A program made the translations under genes and the position numbers. From contig DVFZ01000014.1 in the NCBI GenBank assembly GCA_018712945.1, forward strand, positions 1-42,256: a stretch of DNA of 42,256 bases. The letters are read 5' to 3'. How positions within the stretch are numbered: the stretch's first letter is position 1; each line of letters begins with the position of its first letter. Shown one piece after another: positions 1 through 8,187 of the stretch. Source of the stretch: Candidatus Pullichristensenella stercorigallinarum (GTDB taxonomy: Bacteria; Bacillota; Clostridia; Christensenellales; Aristaeellaceae). Under the pieces are notes generated by a model. That model worked only from the letters and a program-made list of their open reading frames with translations, did not search any database and was not told the DNA's origin.

Positions 1-249
1 ACGAAAACGCATCGTGGCAAGAGGATTTACGGCTGGCGGAAAGAAACGATTGAACGCTCCTTCGCGGAGGCCAAAGAGAACCATGGCCTGCGCTATGCCC
101 GCATGCTCGGAATTGCGAACATGCGGGAACAATGCTTCCTGACTGCGGCTGTGCAAAACATTAAGAGGCTCGTGGCCTCTTTGCGGCGTGTGTATCTATA
201 TATTAACCCCTGCATTTTCACTCAAATGCAGGGGTTTGTCAATGGTCTG
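1..249 (+). mobile_element. IS1182-like insertion sequence, 3' end (left copy, cut by window start)
   Basis: This is the 3' end of an insertion sequence carrying the C-terminal part of a DDE transposase. Positions 120-249 recur in inverted orientation at 42127-42256 with one mismatch (A at 206 here), and similarity stops sharply at 249. That defines the outer end of the element (reading inward, CAGACCATTGAC). An internal stem-loop with an AACCCCTGCATTT arm (about 205-236) lies just inside the end. The IS end touches the foot of the hairpin at 250-274. Confidence 0.85.
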
Positions 250-327
250 AGGCAGGCCCCGGTTGGGCCTGCCTTTTTGTGTGGCTTCAGGCCATCTTCT
301 CAATCTCTGTGCGCAACTTGCCAATGA
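1..327 (+). CDS. IS1182-family transposase, C-terminal fragment
   Basis: The frame is open from base 1. It encodes the typical C-terminal part of IS1182-type DDE transposases ([20 protein letters not shown], then [15 protein letters not shown] and NIKRLVASL); the catalytic glutamate region precedes this stretch. The N-terminal part lies outside the window. The frame has no stop inside the IS: it runs through the element end at codon 83 and stops 26 codons later in flanking DNA at 325-327. The tail after about residue 64 is probably not conserved. The family call rests on recognised C-terminal motifs. Confidence 0.8.
   Translation, partial: TKTHRGKRIYGWRKETIERSFAEAKENHGLRYARMLGIANMREQCFLTAAVQNIKRLVASLRRVYLYINPCIFTQMQGFVNGLRQAPVGPAFLCGFRPSSQSLCATCQ
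250..278. terminator. terminator hairpin abutting the IS end, downstream of sigE
   Basis: AGGCAGGCC (250-258) pairs with GGCCTGCCT (266-274). On the plus strand a T run (274-278) follows, so it can stop transcription leaving the IS. For sigE on the minus strand the hairpin lies just past the stop codon, but the position expected for its U tract is occupied by the IS end. The hairpin was probably the sigE terminator before the IS inserted. Confidence 0.7.
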
Positions 328-994
328 TGCGTTTTTCCAGGCGCGATATGTAGCTTTGCGATATGCCCATCATGTCCGCGACTTCCTTTTGTGTGTGTTC
401 GCTGCCGCCGCCCAGGCCGTAGCGCATGTGTACAATTTTGCGCTCGCGTTCGGAAAGCGTGTTTACCGCCGCGGCGAGCATTTGTTTTTCCACATCGTGG
501 TCCAAATCCCGGGAAACGAGATCTGGCTCGGTACCGAGAATATCGGAAAGCAGCAGCTCGTTGCCATCCCAGTCGGTATTGAGCGGCTCGTCAAAGGATA
601 CCTCCAGTTTTAGCCGGCTGGTACGGCGCAGCACCATGAGGATTTCGTTTTCGATGCAGCGCGAAGCGTAGGTCGCCAGCTTGATATTTTTGCTGGGATC
701 AAAGGAATTGACCGCTTTGATCAGGCCGATGGTGCCAATGGAGATCAAGTCCTCAATGCCGATTCCTGTATTTTCAAATTTGCGGGCGATGTATACCACC
801 AAACGCAGGTTGCGCTCGATCAGCGTTGAGCGCGCCGAGGCGTCGTTGTCGGCCATTTTGCGCATGTAAGCCAGTTCCTCCTCTCGTGTAAGCGGCGGAG
901 GCAGCGTCTCACTTCCGCCAATGTAGCAGATTCCTCCTCGACGCAGTTGTACCACCAGACCGAATATTGATTGCCGAACCGCCGCAAATGCCAT
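287..994 (-). CDS. sigE: sporulation sigma factor SigE (mother-cell sigma-E)
   Basis: RNA polymerase sigma factor that drives early mother-cell gene expression during sporulation. The 235-residue protein carries the SigE signature: [13 protein letters not shown] at the pro-sequence junction, then [18 protein letters not shown] and [15 protein letters not shown] (region 2). [21 protein letters not shown] lies in region 3, and [20 protein letters not shown] is the region 4 helix-turn-helix. The N-terminal pro-sequence of about 23 residues should be removed by SpoIIGA, encoded 13 bp upstream. I chose ATG at 994 because AAAGGAG sits 7 nt before it; the in-frame TTG at 1000 is too close to that site. 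In Bacillus and many clostridia sigG follows; here a hairpin and an IS follow instead. Confidence 0.96.
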   Translation of the reverse strand: MAFAAVRQSIFGLVVQLRRGGICYIGGSETLPPPLTREEELAYMRKMADNDASARSTLIERNLRLVVYIARKFENTGIGIEDLISIGTIGLIKAVNSFDPSKNIKLATYASRCIENEILMVLRRTSRLKLEVSFDEPLNTDWDGNELLLSDILGTEPDLVSRDLDHDVEKQMLAAAVNTLSERERKIVHMRYGLGGGSEHTQKEVADMMGISQSYISRLEKRIIGKLRTEIEKMA

Positions 995-1007
995 TTGCAA
1001 GCTCCTT

Positions 1008-1838
1008 TCATCCCAACGTCCGTTTCGCGCCAGCCCTTCCCGGCATACTTTCCGCCGCGCTGACGATCGGCGGGGCCAAAGCCCGCACGCCGCCGGGCAT
1101 CTTTCCCGGGTAGACGGCCACCCACAGGTCGGGCGATTTCAGATAGCCGTTTCCATAGTCCACCAGGCACAGTTCCGGGCGAAAACAGTTGAGGCGCCCG
1201 TTGCCGCCCAGCGCGCCATAGCCCACCTGCCGGAAGCCCGGTGGCACACCGGATGTGGAAGCGGCGTCGTAGCCTGGCGGCAGCACGTCCGCCAACACGC
1301 CGCGCTCGCAGATGAGCACTGGCAGGCCGCTGAACGGCTCGCGCAGGCGGTTGCCCGTATCCACCAGCGCCCGGAAGCGCGCCTCGCCGCCACAGGCGGA
1401 CAGAAACACATGCACTTCCCAGGTCACCAGCCGCCGCTTGCGCAGGTTCGTAACTGCGAGCAGCGCGCCTGCTCCCAATAGCGCGCCCAGCAAAAATGCC
1501 GTTCCCAACCCGGGGAACAGGCGCATGGCCACGAATTGTACGCCGCCGAGAAACACGCTGCCGCCCAGCAGGGCCATGCCTGTTGATACGGCCGAGCGGA
1601 AAGAGTCCGGGGGAATGGCGACGGCCGCCAGCGTGATGGACACCAACGGCAGAATCAGGCCGGAGCCAAGGAAGCGCAGGGTTGGAAGCTGGCAGAGCGC
1701 CGCGTACAGAGCGCCGAGCGCCGCCGAAAGCGTCACCCGCCGCCAGCGCACGCGTCCGAGGCTACGGGCGATGATGGCCGCGGAGAGGAAGTCCATCCCA
1801 AAGTTAGTCAGCAAATATGCTTCGATACTCACGGCCAT
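1008..1838 (-). CDS. spoIIGA: SpoIIGA, pro-sigma-E processing aspartic protease
   Basis: Membrane protease that cleaves pro-sigma-E in the mother cell after engulfment signalling. The 276-residue product (Bacillus about 309) has a hydrophobic N-terminal half with about five membrane segments ([18 protein letters not shown] onward). A soluble domain follows with the aspartic-protease motif [15 protein letters not shown]; Asp160 is the expected catalytic residue. The frame stays open far upstream, but the start is placed at ATG 1838, where GGAGAGGTGAG precedes it by 4 nt and family similarity begins. The gene forms an operon with sigE. Confidence 0.93.
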   Translation of the reverse strand: MAVSIEAYLLTNFGMDFLSAAIIARSLGRVRWRRVTLSAALGALYAALCQLPTLRFLGSGLILPLVSITLAAVAIPPDSFRSAVSTGMALLGGSVFLGGVQFVAMRLFPGLGTAFLLGALLGAGALLAVTNLRKRRLVTWEVHVFLSACGGEARFRALVDTGNRLREPFSGLPVLICERGVLADVLPPGYDAASTSGVPPGFRQVGYGALGGNGRLNCFRPELCLVDYGNGYLKSPDLWVAVYPGKMPGGVRALAPPIVSAAESMPGRAGAKRTLG

Positions 1839-2214
1839 GCGTCTCACCTCTCCGGCATTATAGCGGTGGAAGAGGGGACAATGCCCGTGAAAAATGTCAG
1901 TGGTTTTGCTGAAAGTTTCGACGTTCCTCCATTCAAACGCGCCGTTTCGCGTAAAAAAGCGACAAGCGCCGTTTCTGTAAAGAATGGACGGCGCAAGAAT
2001 TATGGAAATTTTTGGAATACGACGTACCAAGCTATCCAGATTTGCGCAGACGCCAACCAAAATTAGACGGAAAATGGTTTGCTGGGCATGTAGATATGCA
2101 AAACGCGCAATATGCGGGGAAAGCATGGCGTTGCTTGGACAGATGTCGAAGATTTTATCTTTTTTTGCACGAGTTTTGACGGCAGGGCATAGGATGAAGG
2201 AGGGAGGCGGTAGC
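1839..2214. other. divergent intergenic region; perfect Spo0A box at 2144-2150
   Basis: This is a 376-bp gap between spoIIGA (minus) and the YlmC/YmxH gene (plus). It is more AT-rich than its surroundings and I see no convincing gene. TGTCGAA at 2144-2150 matches the Spo0A box exactly and lies 65 bp before the 2215 start. A TTGCTT at 2131-2136, 17 bp before TTTATC, is only a weak promoter candidate. Confidence 0.4.
1857..1923 (-). promoter_or_regulatory. candidate spoIIGA-sigE promoter with a Spo0A-like box
   Basis: On the minus strand a perfect TATAAT (1857-1862) lies 18 bp before the spoIIGA start. CGTCGAA (1917-1923, minus strand) is one mismatch from the Spo0A box TGTCGAA and lies about 54 bp upstream of the -10. 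No good -35 is visible at 17 bp. This fits the known Spo0A-activated, sigma-A-dependent spoIIG promoter, but the leader would be very short. Confidence 0.4.
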
Positions 2215-2460
2215 ATGACGTTTTGCGAGCTTAAGCAAAAGGATGTCATCAATATTTGCGACGGGCGGCGGCTGGGCAAGCCGATTGACCTGGCGCTGAA
2301 CGATTCGGCGTGTGTTTCGGCCCTGATTGTGCCGGGACCGAGCAGTTTCCTGGGCTGCTTTAAGCCCGACCGCGAAGGGCTTTCCATTCCATGGGAGCAT
2401 ATCCGGCGCATCGGAGACGATGTTATATTGGTAGAATTGGATGCGAACTTCGGACAGTAG
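2215..2460 (+). CDS. YlmC/YmxH family sporulation protein (PRC-barrel)
   Basis: Small 81-residue protein of the YlmC/YmxH family, a PRC-barrel-like family found in spore-forming Firmicutes whose molecular role is poorly known. Seen in the sequence: an N-terminal FCELKQKDVINICDGRRLGK and a later LIVPGPSSFLGCF, then IPWEHIRRIGDDVILVEL, the order typical of the family. ATG 2215 is preceded by AAGGAGGGAGG. It is divergent from spoIIGA-sigE and may share sporulation control, given the Spo0A-type box upstream. Confidence 0.82.
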   Translation: MTFCELKQKDVINICDGRRLGKPIDLALNDSACVSALIVPGPSSFLGCFKPDREGLSIPWEHIRRIGDDVILVELDANFGQ

Positions 2461-2502
2461 TGGAAAAAGTCCGGTTTTTCTTAACAATTTTTCGGATAGG
2501 GC

Positions 2503-2531
2503 TAGACGAAACGTTATTTTACGTGTATAAT
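2503..2531 (+). promoter_or_regulatory. sigma-A-type promoter of nrdR
   Basis: TAGACG (2503-2508), a 17-bp spacer and a perfect TATAAT (2526-2531) lie 25 bp before the nrdR start codon. Confidence 0.7.
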
Positions 2532-2556
2532 ATTAACGTATGAGGTGAACAAGCGG

Positions 2557-3018
2557 ATGAAATGCGTCTTTTGCAGCTGCATGCAAAGCAGGGTGGTTGA
2601 TTCGCGGCAGAGCGAGGATGGGTTGACCATCCGCCGCCGGCGCGAATGCGAAAAGTGCGGCCGCAGGTTTACGACCTATGAGCGCATCGACATGATCCCA
2701 CTCATGGTCGTAAAAAAAGACCAGACGCGCGAGGCGTTTCAGGCGGACAAGCTGCGCCACGGCATCATCAAGGCCTGTGAAAAGCGCCCGGTGCCCCTGA
2801 GTGATATTGACGACCTTGTGCGCGAGGTGGAGCGCCGCGCCTATTCCCAGGGCGAGGCGGAGATCACCAGCCAGGCCATCGGCGAAATGGTGATGGAAGG
2901 GCTGAAAAAGCTCGATGAAGTCGCCTATGTACGCTTTGCCTCGGTTTACCGCCAGTTCCGCGACATACAGACGTTCATGGACGAGCTGAACAAGCTCCTC
3001 CGGGACGGAGAAGGGTAG
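2557..3018 (+). CDS. nrdR: transcriptional repressor NrdR
   Basis: Nucleotide-sensing repressor of ribonucleotide reductase genes. The 153-residue protein has an N-terminal zinc ribbon (Cys3, Cys6, Cys31, Cys34 in MKCVFC and ECEKCGRRFTTYE) followed by an ATP-cone domain (about residues 46-136, starting IPLMVVKKDQTREAF). ATG 2557 is chosen because family members begin MKC and GAGGTG lies upstream; an in-frame GTG at 2545 would overlap that site. The lone NrdR here has no reductase gene beside it. Confidence 0.95.
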   Translation: MKCVFCSCMQSRVVDSRQSEDGLTIRRRRECEKCGRRFTTYERIDMIPLMVVKKDQTREAFQADKLRHGIIKACEKRPVPLSDIDDLVREVERRAYSQGEAEITSQAIGEMVMEGLKKLDEVAYVRFASVYRQFRDIQTFMDELNKLLRDGEG

Positions 3019-3075
3019 CCCCGGCGTCTTTTGCCGGTTGACATACCAAGTACAAGAAAGAAAGAGGATACGCGC

Positions 3076-3777
3076 ATGGCAAACGAACTTATTTTGGCCG
3101 TTGACGACGAAGCTCACATCCTTGAACTGCTCTCGTTCAATCTCGAAGCGGGTGGATACAGGGTCGTGACCGCGGCGACGGGCGAAGACGCGCTGGTGGT
3201 CTGTGCGCACGAGCGTCCCGCGATGGTGCTGCTGGATATCATGCTTCCGGGCATCGACGGCATGGAGGTATGCCGGCGGCTCAAGAGCGCTCCTACGACC
3301 GCAGATATCCCGATCATCATGCTCACCGCCAAGGGCGATGAGGTGGACAAGATCCTCGGCCTTGAGCTGGGCGCGGACGACTATATCACCAAGCCGTTCT
3401 CCGTGCGTGAGTTGATTGCCCGCGTCAAAGCGCTTTTGCGCCGCGCCGCGCCGCAGAACGAGGAGGAAGGCATCCTCCATGTCGGCGGCCTGACCATTGA
3501 CGTCGGCAATTATGAGGCCTTCCGAAACGGTGAAAAGCTCTCGCTCACGCTGAAGGAATTCGAGCTGCTCAAGCTGCTCGTGCTTTCCCGTGGCAAGGTG
3601 CTTACCAGAGACTTCCTTCTGGATCGCATCTGGGGCTATGAGTTCTATGGCGAAACCCGCACGGTTGACGTACACATCCGCCACATCCGCCAGAAACTTG
3701 GCGACGACGCGCACTATATCGAGACCATCCGCGGCGTCGGCTATAAGTTTAACGATAGGCAGGAGAATCGTCTGTGA
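3076..3777 (+). CDS. phoP: PhoB/PhoP-type response regulator
   Basis: OmpR/PhoB-family DNA-binding response regulator, 233 residues. The receiver carries the acidic pair Asp10/Asp11, the phosphoacceptor Asp54 (LLDIMLPGIDG), Thr84 and Lys106 (ITKPFS). The C-terminal winged helix includes LTLKEFELLKLLVLSRGKV and TVDVHIRHIRQKLG, ending GVGYKF. ATG 3076 follows AGAGGA. Its stop overlaps the kinase start (GTGA), so the two are translationally coupled. The pair resembles PhoP/PhoR for phosphate limitation, but the signal is inferred because no pst genes are in the window; a WalR-like role is the alternative. Confidence 0.9.
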   Translation: MANELILAVDDEAHILELLSFNLEAGGYRVVTAATGEDALVVCAHERPAMVLLDIMLPGIDGMEVCRRLKSAPTTADIPIIMLTAKGDEVDKILGLELGADDYITKPFSVRELIARVKALLRRAAPQNEEEGILHVGGLTIDVGNYEAFRNGEKLSLTLKEFELLKLLVLSRGKVLTRDFLLDRIWGYEFYGETRTVDVHIRHIRQKLGDDAHYIETIRGVGYKFNDRQENRL

Positions 3778-5666
3778 GCTCCCGGGTCGCTTTTAAGGCG
3801 GCCCTTCTTGCACTTGCTCTTATGCTGGCGCTGCTGGGTGTGAGCGCCTATTCGCTCTCGGTCGACCGCAATGCAGAACTGACCGAGAGCATTGCCTTTG
3901 GTTGTTCAGTCGCCGCCGAGCTGCTGGAAAGCGCCGATGGCGACGAACAGCGCGTGGCTATTTTGGAAACGCTGCCTCAAAACGCAGAGGCGGATATCGC
4001 CTATTTTGACGCGGAGGGCGCGGCGCTGTATAGTAGCGACGGGGGCGTAAGGGAATTGTCCTCTCAGGAAAAAGCCCTGCTTGCGGATGCGCAGGGGGGA
4101 GAGGCTGTTCGATATAGGGGCGAGGACGCGGGCGACGGGGGGACGCTGTGCGTAATATATGCCTTTTCCAACGGCGCGAGCATTCGCGTGTCGCGCGTTG
4201 GCGTAACGGCGTTCACGGTGTTTACGGAACGCCTGCTTATTTATGCCATGATCGTGGCCGGCGTTTGTATAATCGTGTTTGCGCTGGCGTATGTGTACGA
4301 TGCGCGTCGCCGTTCCATCGTCCATCAGGTCATTGATGTGTTGACCGATTTTTCCGAGGGCCGCTACGACGCCCGCGTGCATACGCAGCAGAGCGATTTG
4401 CGCGAGGAGGTCGATCAGCTCAATGGCATTATTGAGCAAATTGAGCAGCGCGTGTTCCGCCAGCGCAGCCGCGACCACGCCATTTCCGTAATCATGAACC
4501 AGATGCAAAGCGGCATCATCGTCGTTGACGCCAAATTGCATATTCTGTTGGCCACGCCCGTGGCGCGCAAGCTGCTGGGTGTTGCGCCCAATTCTGAAGG
4601 CGTCGCGATTGCGGAAGCTTCCAAGGACGTCAATCTCGATAGTGTGTTTGCCGAGGCAATGCGCCGCGAAGGCGTTTATACCAACGAAGTCGCCGCCCGC
4701 ACGGCTGTGGGCCGCGGTCACCGGCCCCTGCGGCTGTATGTGTCGCCCATGCGGCAGGACGGCAAGGTTGTCGGCGCGATGGCCATGGTTGAGGATATCA
4801 CTGAATTGCGCCGTCTGGAGCAGGTGCGCACAGACTTTGTCGCCAATGTTTCCCACGAATTGAAAACGCCGCTCACCTCCATCAAGGGCTTTGTGGAAAC
4901 GCTTTTGGACGGGGCGATCAACAACCCGCCCATGGCGGAAAAATTCCTCAAAATCATCATGTTGGAGGCCGAGCGCCTTACGCGGCTGATCAACGACATA
5001 CTTTCCATCAGCAAGCTGGAAAGCGGTATGACTGAAACGGCCACCGAGCGCATACAGCTCGACAAAATGGCTTTTGAGGTTGCGGATATGCTGCGCATCC
5101 ATGCCGAGGAAAAGCAGGTTACCATCAACGCGCACCGCAACAAAAAGCCAGTCTATATCCTCGGCAACCCCGATCATGTGGAGCAAATGCTCATCAATTT
5201 GATCGAGAACGCCATTAAGTATAACAAGCCCGGCGGTTCTGTGACGGTGCATGTATTCGGCAACGAGCGCGAGGCCAACGTCACCATTTCCGATACGGGC
5301 ATCGGCATTGCCGAAGAGCACCTGCCGCGCCTGTTCGAGCGCTTTTACCGCGTGGACAAGGGGCGTTCCCGCTCCATGGGCGGCACGGGATTGGGACTGG
5401 CGATCGTCAAGCATATCGTGCGCGGCTTGAATGGCGAAATCGAGGTGCATTCCAAGCTCGGCGAGGGCACGGAATTCCTCGTAACGCTGCCCATTGCTCC
5501 GCCGCCGTCTGAGAAGCATGAAGAGGGCGAAGAACCCGACGAAGTTGTGGACATTACCGACGAGGAGCGCGATCAGGAGCAGCGCGAGCGCGACGAAAGC
5601 CGCCGCCGCGTCAACCGGCCCGCATCGCAGGCTGGCGATGCGGATGGCGCGCCGGCCGGGGAATAA
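3774..5666 (+). CDS. phoR: PhoR-like sensor histidine kinase
   Basis: Membrane histidine kinase partner of the upstream regulator, 630 residues, GTG start overlapping the phoP stop. Segments in order: TM1 (about 8-26), an extracytoplasmic domain (about 30-150), TM2 (about 153-174), HAMP (about 175-230), PAS (about 235-345), then HisKA with the phosphoacceptor His361 in NVSHELKTPLTSIKG. The ATPase domain carries the N box NLIENAIKY, DTGIGI, FERFYRVDKG and GGTGLGLAIVKH. From about residue 577 to the end runs a Glu/Asp/Arg-rich low-complexity tail of about 50 residues, not usual in PhoR. Confidence 0.92.
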   Translation: MSSRVAFKAALLALALMLALLGVSAYSLSVDRNAELTESIAFGCSVAAELLESADGDEQRVAILETLPQNAEADIAYFDAEGAALYSSDGGVRELSSQEKALLADAQGGEAVRYRGEDAGDGGTLCVIYAFSNGASIRVSRVGVTAFTVFTERLLIYAMIVAGVCIIVFALAYVYDARRRSIVHQVIDVLTDFSEGRYDARVHTQQSDLREEVDQLNGIIEQIEQRVFRQRSRDHAISVIMNQMQSGIIVVDAKLHILLATPVARKLLGVAPNSEGVAIAEASKDVNLDSVFAEAMRREGVYTNEVAARTAVGRGHRPLRLYVSPMRQDGKVVGAMAMVEDITELRRLEQVRTDFVANVSHELKTPLTSIKGFVETLLDGAINNPPMAEKFLKIIMLEAERLTRLINDILSISKLESGMTETATERIQLDKMAFEVADMLRIHAEEKQVTINAHRNKKPVYILGNPDHVEQMLINLIENAIKYNKPGGSVTVHVFGNEREANVTISDTGIGIAEEHLPRLFERFYRVDKGRSRSMGGTGLGLAIVKHIVRGLNGEIEVHSKLGEGTEFLVTLPIAPPPSEKHEEGEEPDEVVDITDEERDQEQRERDESRRRVNRPASQAGDADGAPAGE

Positions 5667-5682
5667 AGCTGGGGGCGTAGAA

Positions 5683-6801
5683 ATGCAATATCGTTCGTTT
5701 CCGAAAGGCGGCCCGCAGGCCAGCGCGTTGGGAATGGGCTGTATGCGCCTTCCCGAAAAGGACGGCGCTGTAGACCGTCCCGCCGCGATTTCCCTGATTC
5801 GCCGTGCCATTGATGGCGGCGTAACCTATATTGATACCGCATATGGCTATCACGGCGGCCAAAGCGAGCGCATCGTTGGCGAAGCGCTTCTGGATGGCTA
5901 TCGAGAGCGCGTGCTTTTGGCCACCAAGCTGCCCGTATGGCTGGTGGAAAAACCGGAAGATATGGAAAGGCTGTTCTCTGAGCAGCTCGAAAAGCTCAGG
6001 ACGGACCATGTGGACGTATACCTTTTGCATGCGCTGGATCAAGAGCGCTTTGCGAAAGTGTGCGAATTGGGCGCGCTTGATTTTCTGGATCGCGTCAAGG
6101 CTGAGGGCCGCGCCCGCATGGTAGGTTTTTCCTTTCATGACGAGGCGGACGTGTTCCGGAATATCCTTTCCGCCTATGATTGGGATGTCTGCCAGGTGCA
6201 GATGAACCTGCTCGACGAGCACCGGCAGGCGACGATGGAAGGTGTGCGCCTTGCCGGAGAACGCGGCGTCGGCGTCATTGTGATGGAACCCCTGCGCGGC
6301 GGCGCGCTGACCAAGACCGCGCCCCGGCAAATCGACGCCCTCTATGAAGCCTGCGTCCCTGGCCGCAGCCGCGCCGATTGGGCTTTCCGTTATCTGCTTG
6401 ACCGCCCGGAGGTTACGGTCGTCCTTTCGGGAATGTCCACGCCGGAGCAGGTGGATGAAAACCTGCGCATTTTCGATACGGCGGGTGTTGGTTGCCTGAC
6501 GGCTGCGGAGCGCGAAACGCTCGCGCGCGTGCGCGCCGCCTACGAGGAACGCATACCCATTGGCTGCACAGGTTGCGGCTACTGCCAGCCCTGCCCGCAG
6601 GGTGTGAAAATCCCGGAAATTTTCAGGGCATACGACCGGGCGGCTATGTTCGACGATGCCGCTTCCTTCCGCGCCTTTTATGCCAAGGAGCCGCGGCCGG
6701 CATGTGCCGGATGCCAGGCATGCGAAGCGGCCTGTCCGCAACATTTTGCAATGCCCATTCACGAGCGCATACAGGCAATCGAGGCCGAAATGCGCGCCTG
6801 A
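5683..6801 (+). CDS. aldo/keto reductase with C-terminal 4Fe-4S ferredoxin-like domain
   Basis: COG1453-type oxidoreductase, 372 residues. The N-terminal barrel has the AKR tetrad Asp51, Tyr56, Lys82 and His116 (YIDTAYGYHGG, LATKLP, YLLHALD). The C-terminal part binds iron-sulfur clusters: CTGCGYCQPCPQGV starting at Cys295, and CAGCQACEAACPQ near the end. The two cysteine sets suggest two clusters. ATG 5683 follows a GGGGG-containing site and lies 16 bp after phoR, so it may be read from the pho operon. The substrate cannot be deduced. Confidence 0.9.
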   Translation: MQYRSFPKGGPQASALGMGCMRLPEKDGAVDRPAAISLIRRAIDGGVTYIDTAYGYHGGQSERIVGEALLDGYRERVLLATKLPVWLVEKPEDMERLFSEQLEKLRTDHVDVYLLHALDQERFAKVCELGALDFLDRVKAEGRARMVGFSFHDEADVFRNILSAYDWDVCQVQMNLLDEHRQATMEGVRLAGERGVGVIVMEPLRGGALTKTAPRQIDALYEACVPGRSRADWAFRYLLDRPEVTVVLSGMSTPEQVDENLRIFDTAGVGCLTAAERETLARVRAAYEERIPIGCTGCGYCQPCPQGVKIPEIFRAYDRAAMFDDAASFRAFYAKEPRPACAGCQACEAACPQHFAMPIHERIQAIEAEMRA

Positions 6802-6808
6802 AAATGTC

Positions 6809-6839
6809 AAAGACCGCCGGTCGCATTCCGGCGGTCTTT
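6809..6839. terminator. bidirectional rho-independent terminator
   Basis: AAAGACCGCCGG (6809-6820) and CCGGCGGTCTTT (6828-6839) form a perfect 12-bp stem with a 7-nt loop. A and T runs on both sides let it serve the aldo/keto reductase (plus) and the convergent Nudix gene (minus). Confidence 0.93.
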
Positions 6840-6847
6840 CTGTAACA

Positions 6848-7285
6848 TTATGATTCTGCGGCAGCGCTTTCCTGCGCGGTCATGATCTCGCGCGCTTTGC
6901 GCAGGATTTCCCGATCCTGTTCGTGCGTCAGCAGGCGCACAGCCACGTCAAAGGGGTAGTAATCGCCGTCCAGGAACCCCTGTTCAAAGGCGATGCGGTA
7001 GCGTCGGCTGCCGGCGCGCATGAGGTACCACTGGATGCGGTTGGAAACCTCTTTGCGCCGCGATTGCGAGTAAAAATCGTAGCTGGTGCGGCCTACCGGG
7101 GCGATGATTTCGGCCTGAATTCCGGCTTCGGCTTCGACGCGATAGAGCGCGACTTCGCGCGCGTTGCGGCGGTCGCGGATGACGCCTTTGGGCATGATCC
7201 ACTCGCCTTTGTCGTTCTTTAACAAAAACACGTCGTCGCCCGCAAAGACGACGCCGCCTGCGCAGTTGCGAATGTGTTCAGCCAT
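6848..7285 (-). CDS. Nudix-like protein with a degenerate Nudix box
   Basis: 145-residue protein with a Nudix-like fold signature: an N-terminal [18 protein letters not shown], then [19 protein letters not shown] and a later [10 protein letters not shown]. The Nudix box is G-x5-E-x7-REUxEExGU; here the segment reads [20 protein letters not shown] followed by AGI, so most catalytic acidic positions are replaced and one glutamate of the EE pair is alanine. Catalysis may be weak or lost. ATG 7285 is preceded by GGAGGTGA; longer in-frame starts lie upstream of that site and inside the promoter. Confidence 0.75.
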   Translation of the reverse strand: MAEHIRNCAGGVVFAGDDVFLLKNDKGEWIMPKGVIRDRRNAREVALYRVEAEAGIQAEIIAPVGRTSYDFYSQSRRKEVSNRIQWYLMRAGSRRYRIAFEQGFLDGDYYPFDVAVRLLTHEQDREILRKAREIMTAQESAAAES

Positions 7286-7312
7286 GCGCTGTTCACCTCC
7301 CGTGCGGCTACA

Positions 7313-7341
7313 ATTATACCACATAACCTGTTTTTCTTCAA
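7313..7341 (-). promoter_or_regulatory. sigma-A-type promoter of the Nudix-like gene
   Basis: On the minus strand TTGAAG (7336-7341), 17 bp, then TATAAT (7313-7318), ending 27 bp before the start codon. It lies in the divergent gap to the sirtuin gene; no equally good plus-strand promoter is visible there. Confidence 0.75.
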
Positions 7342-7364
7342 GACTTCATCGGAGGCGGAAACTT

Positions 7365-8078
7365 ATGGATAATTTGAAAACCCTGCAAGCCTGGGTACGC
7401 GAAAGCAGCCGCATCGTCTTTTTTGGAGGCGCGGGCGTATCCACCGAGAGCGGCATTCCGGATTTCCGCGGCGTGGACGGCCTTTACCGTCAGAAATACG
7501 CCTATCCGCCGGAAACTATCCTCAGTTCTGAATTCTTTTACAGCCATACAGAAGAGTTTTACCGCTTTTACCGCGAAAAGATGCTCGTCACCGGCGCCCG
7601 CCCCAATGCTGCGCACGAAAAACTGGCCCAGTGGGAACGGGAGGGCAAGCTGCTAGCGGTGGTCACGCAGAATATCGATGGTTTGCACCAGAAGGCCGGT
7701 TCGCAAAAGGTATATGAGCTGCATGGAACAATCTATAAAAATCACTGTATACGCTGTGGAAAAGCCTATGATGTCGAATACGTGCAGGACTGCGAAGGTG
7801 TGCCGCGCTGCGAATGCGGCGGCGTAATAAAGCCGGACGTGGTGCTTTACGGCGAGTCGCTTGACAATGCCGTGATCGAAGGCGCTCTTGCGGCCATTGC
7901 CGCGGCTGACCTGTTGATTATAGGCGGCACGTCGCTGACAGTCTACCCGGCGGCCGGGCTGATTGACGCCTATGGCGGCAAGCGCCTGGCTCTGGTCAAC
8001 AAGACCGCAACCGGGCGGGACAACCGGGCCAACCTGATCCTCCGCAAACCGATCGGAGAGGTGTTTACTGCGTTGTAA
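7365..8078 (+). CDS. cobB: NAD-dependent protein deacylase (sirtuin)
   Basis: Sir2-family enzyme that removes acyl groups from lysine using NAD+. The 237-residue protein shows [18 protein letters not shown] (NAD site), [13 protein letters not shown], and [12 protein letters not shown] with the catalytic histidine. Zinc ligands are CIRC and the CxC pair in [17 protein letters not shown]; the C-x-C spacing is common in Firmicutes. GGTSLTVYP closes the Rossmann part. ATG 7365 follows GGAGG. The gene is monocistronic in appearance. Confidence 0.93.
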   Translation: MDNLKTLQAWVRESSRIVFFGGAGVSTESGIPDFRGVDGLYRQKYAYPPETILSSEFFYSHTEEFYRFYREKMLVTGARPNAAHEKLAQWEREGKLLAVVTQNIDGLHQKAGSQKVYELHGTIYKNHCIRCGKAYDVEYVQDCEGVPRCECGGVIKPDVVLYGESLDNAVIEGALAAIAAADLLIIGGTSLTVYPAAGLIDAYGGKRLALVNKTATGRDNRANLILRKPIGEVFTAL

Positions 8079-8187
8079 GGCAAGTGGGGAACGCGAGGGA
8101 GCCAAAGAAAGCGGGCCGCGAATGTGCGCGAAGGATCCTGAAAATTTTTCGATTTCCCCTCTCCGTCGCTTGCCATGGAGTTTTGCA

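Noticed and set aside
3038-3043. TTGACA upstream of phoP as a promoter
   Set aside because: No acceptable -10 lies 16-18 bp downstream; the pair may be read from the nrdR promoter.
3906-5810. A 634-codon minus-strand frame opposite phoR, and similar long frames at 2533-3714, 30789-32261 and 36928-38499
   Set aside because: All lie opposite well-supported genes, have shadow-like composition and no ribosome binding sites.
8079-8187. Possible terminator between the sirtuin and radC genes
   Set aside because: Only partial complementarity (GGCAAG and CTTGCC regions) and no compact stem with a T run.
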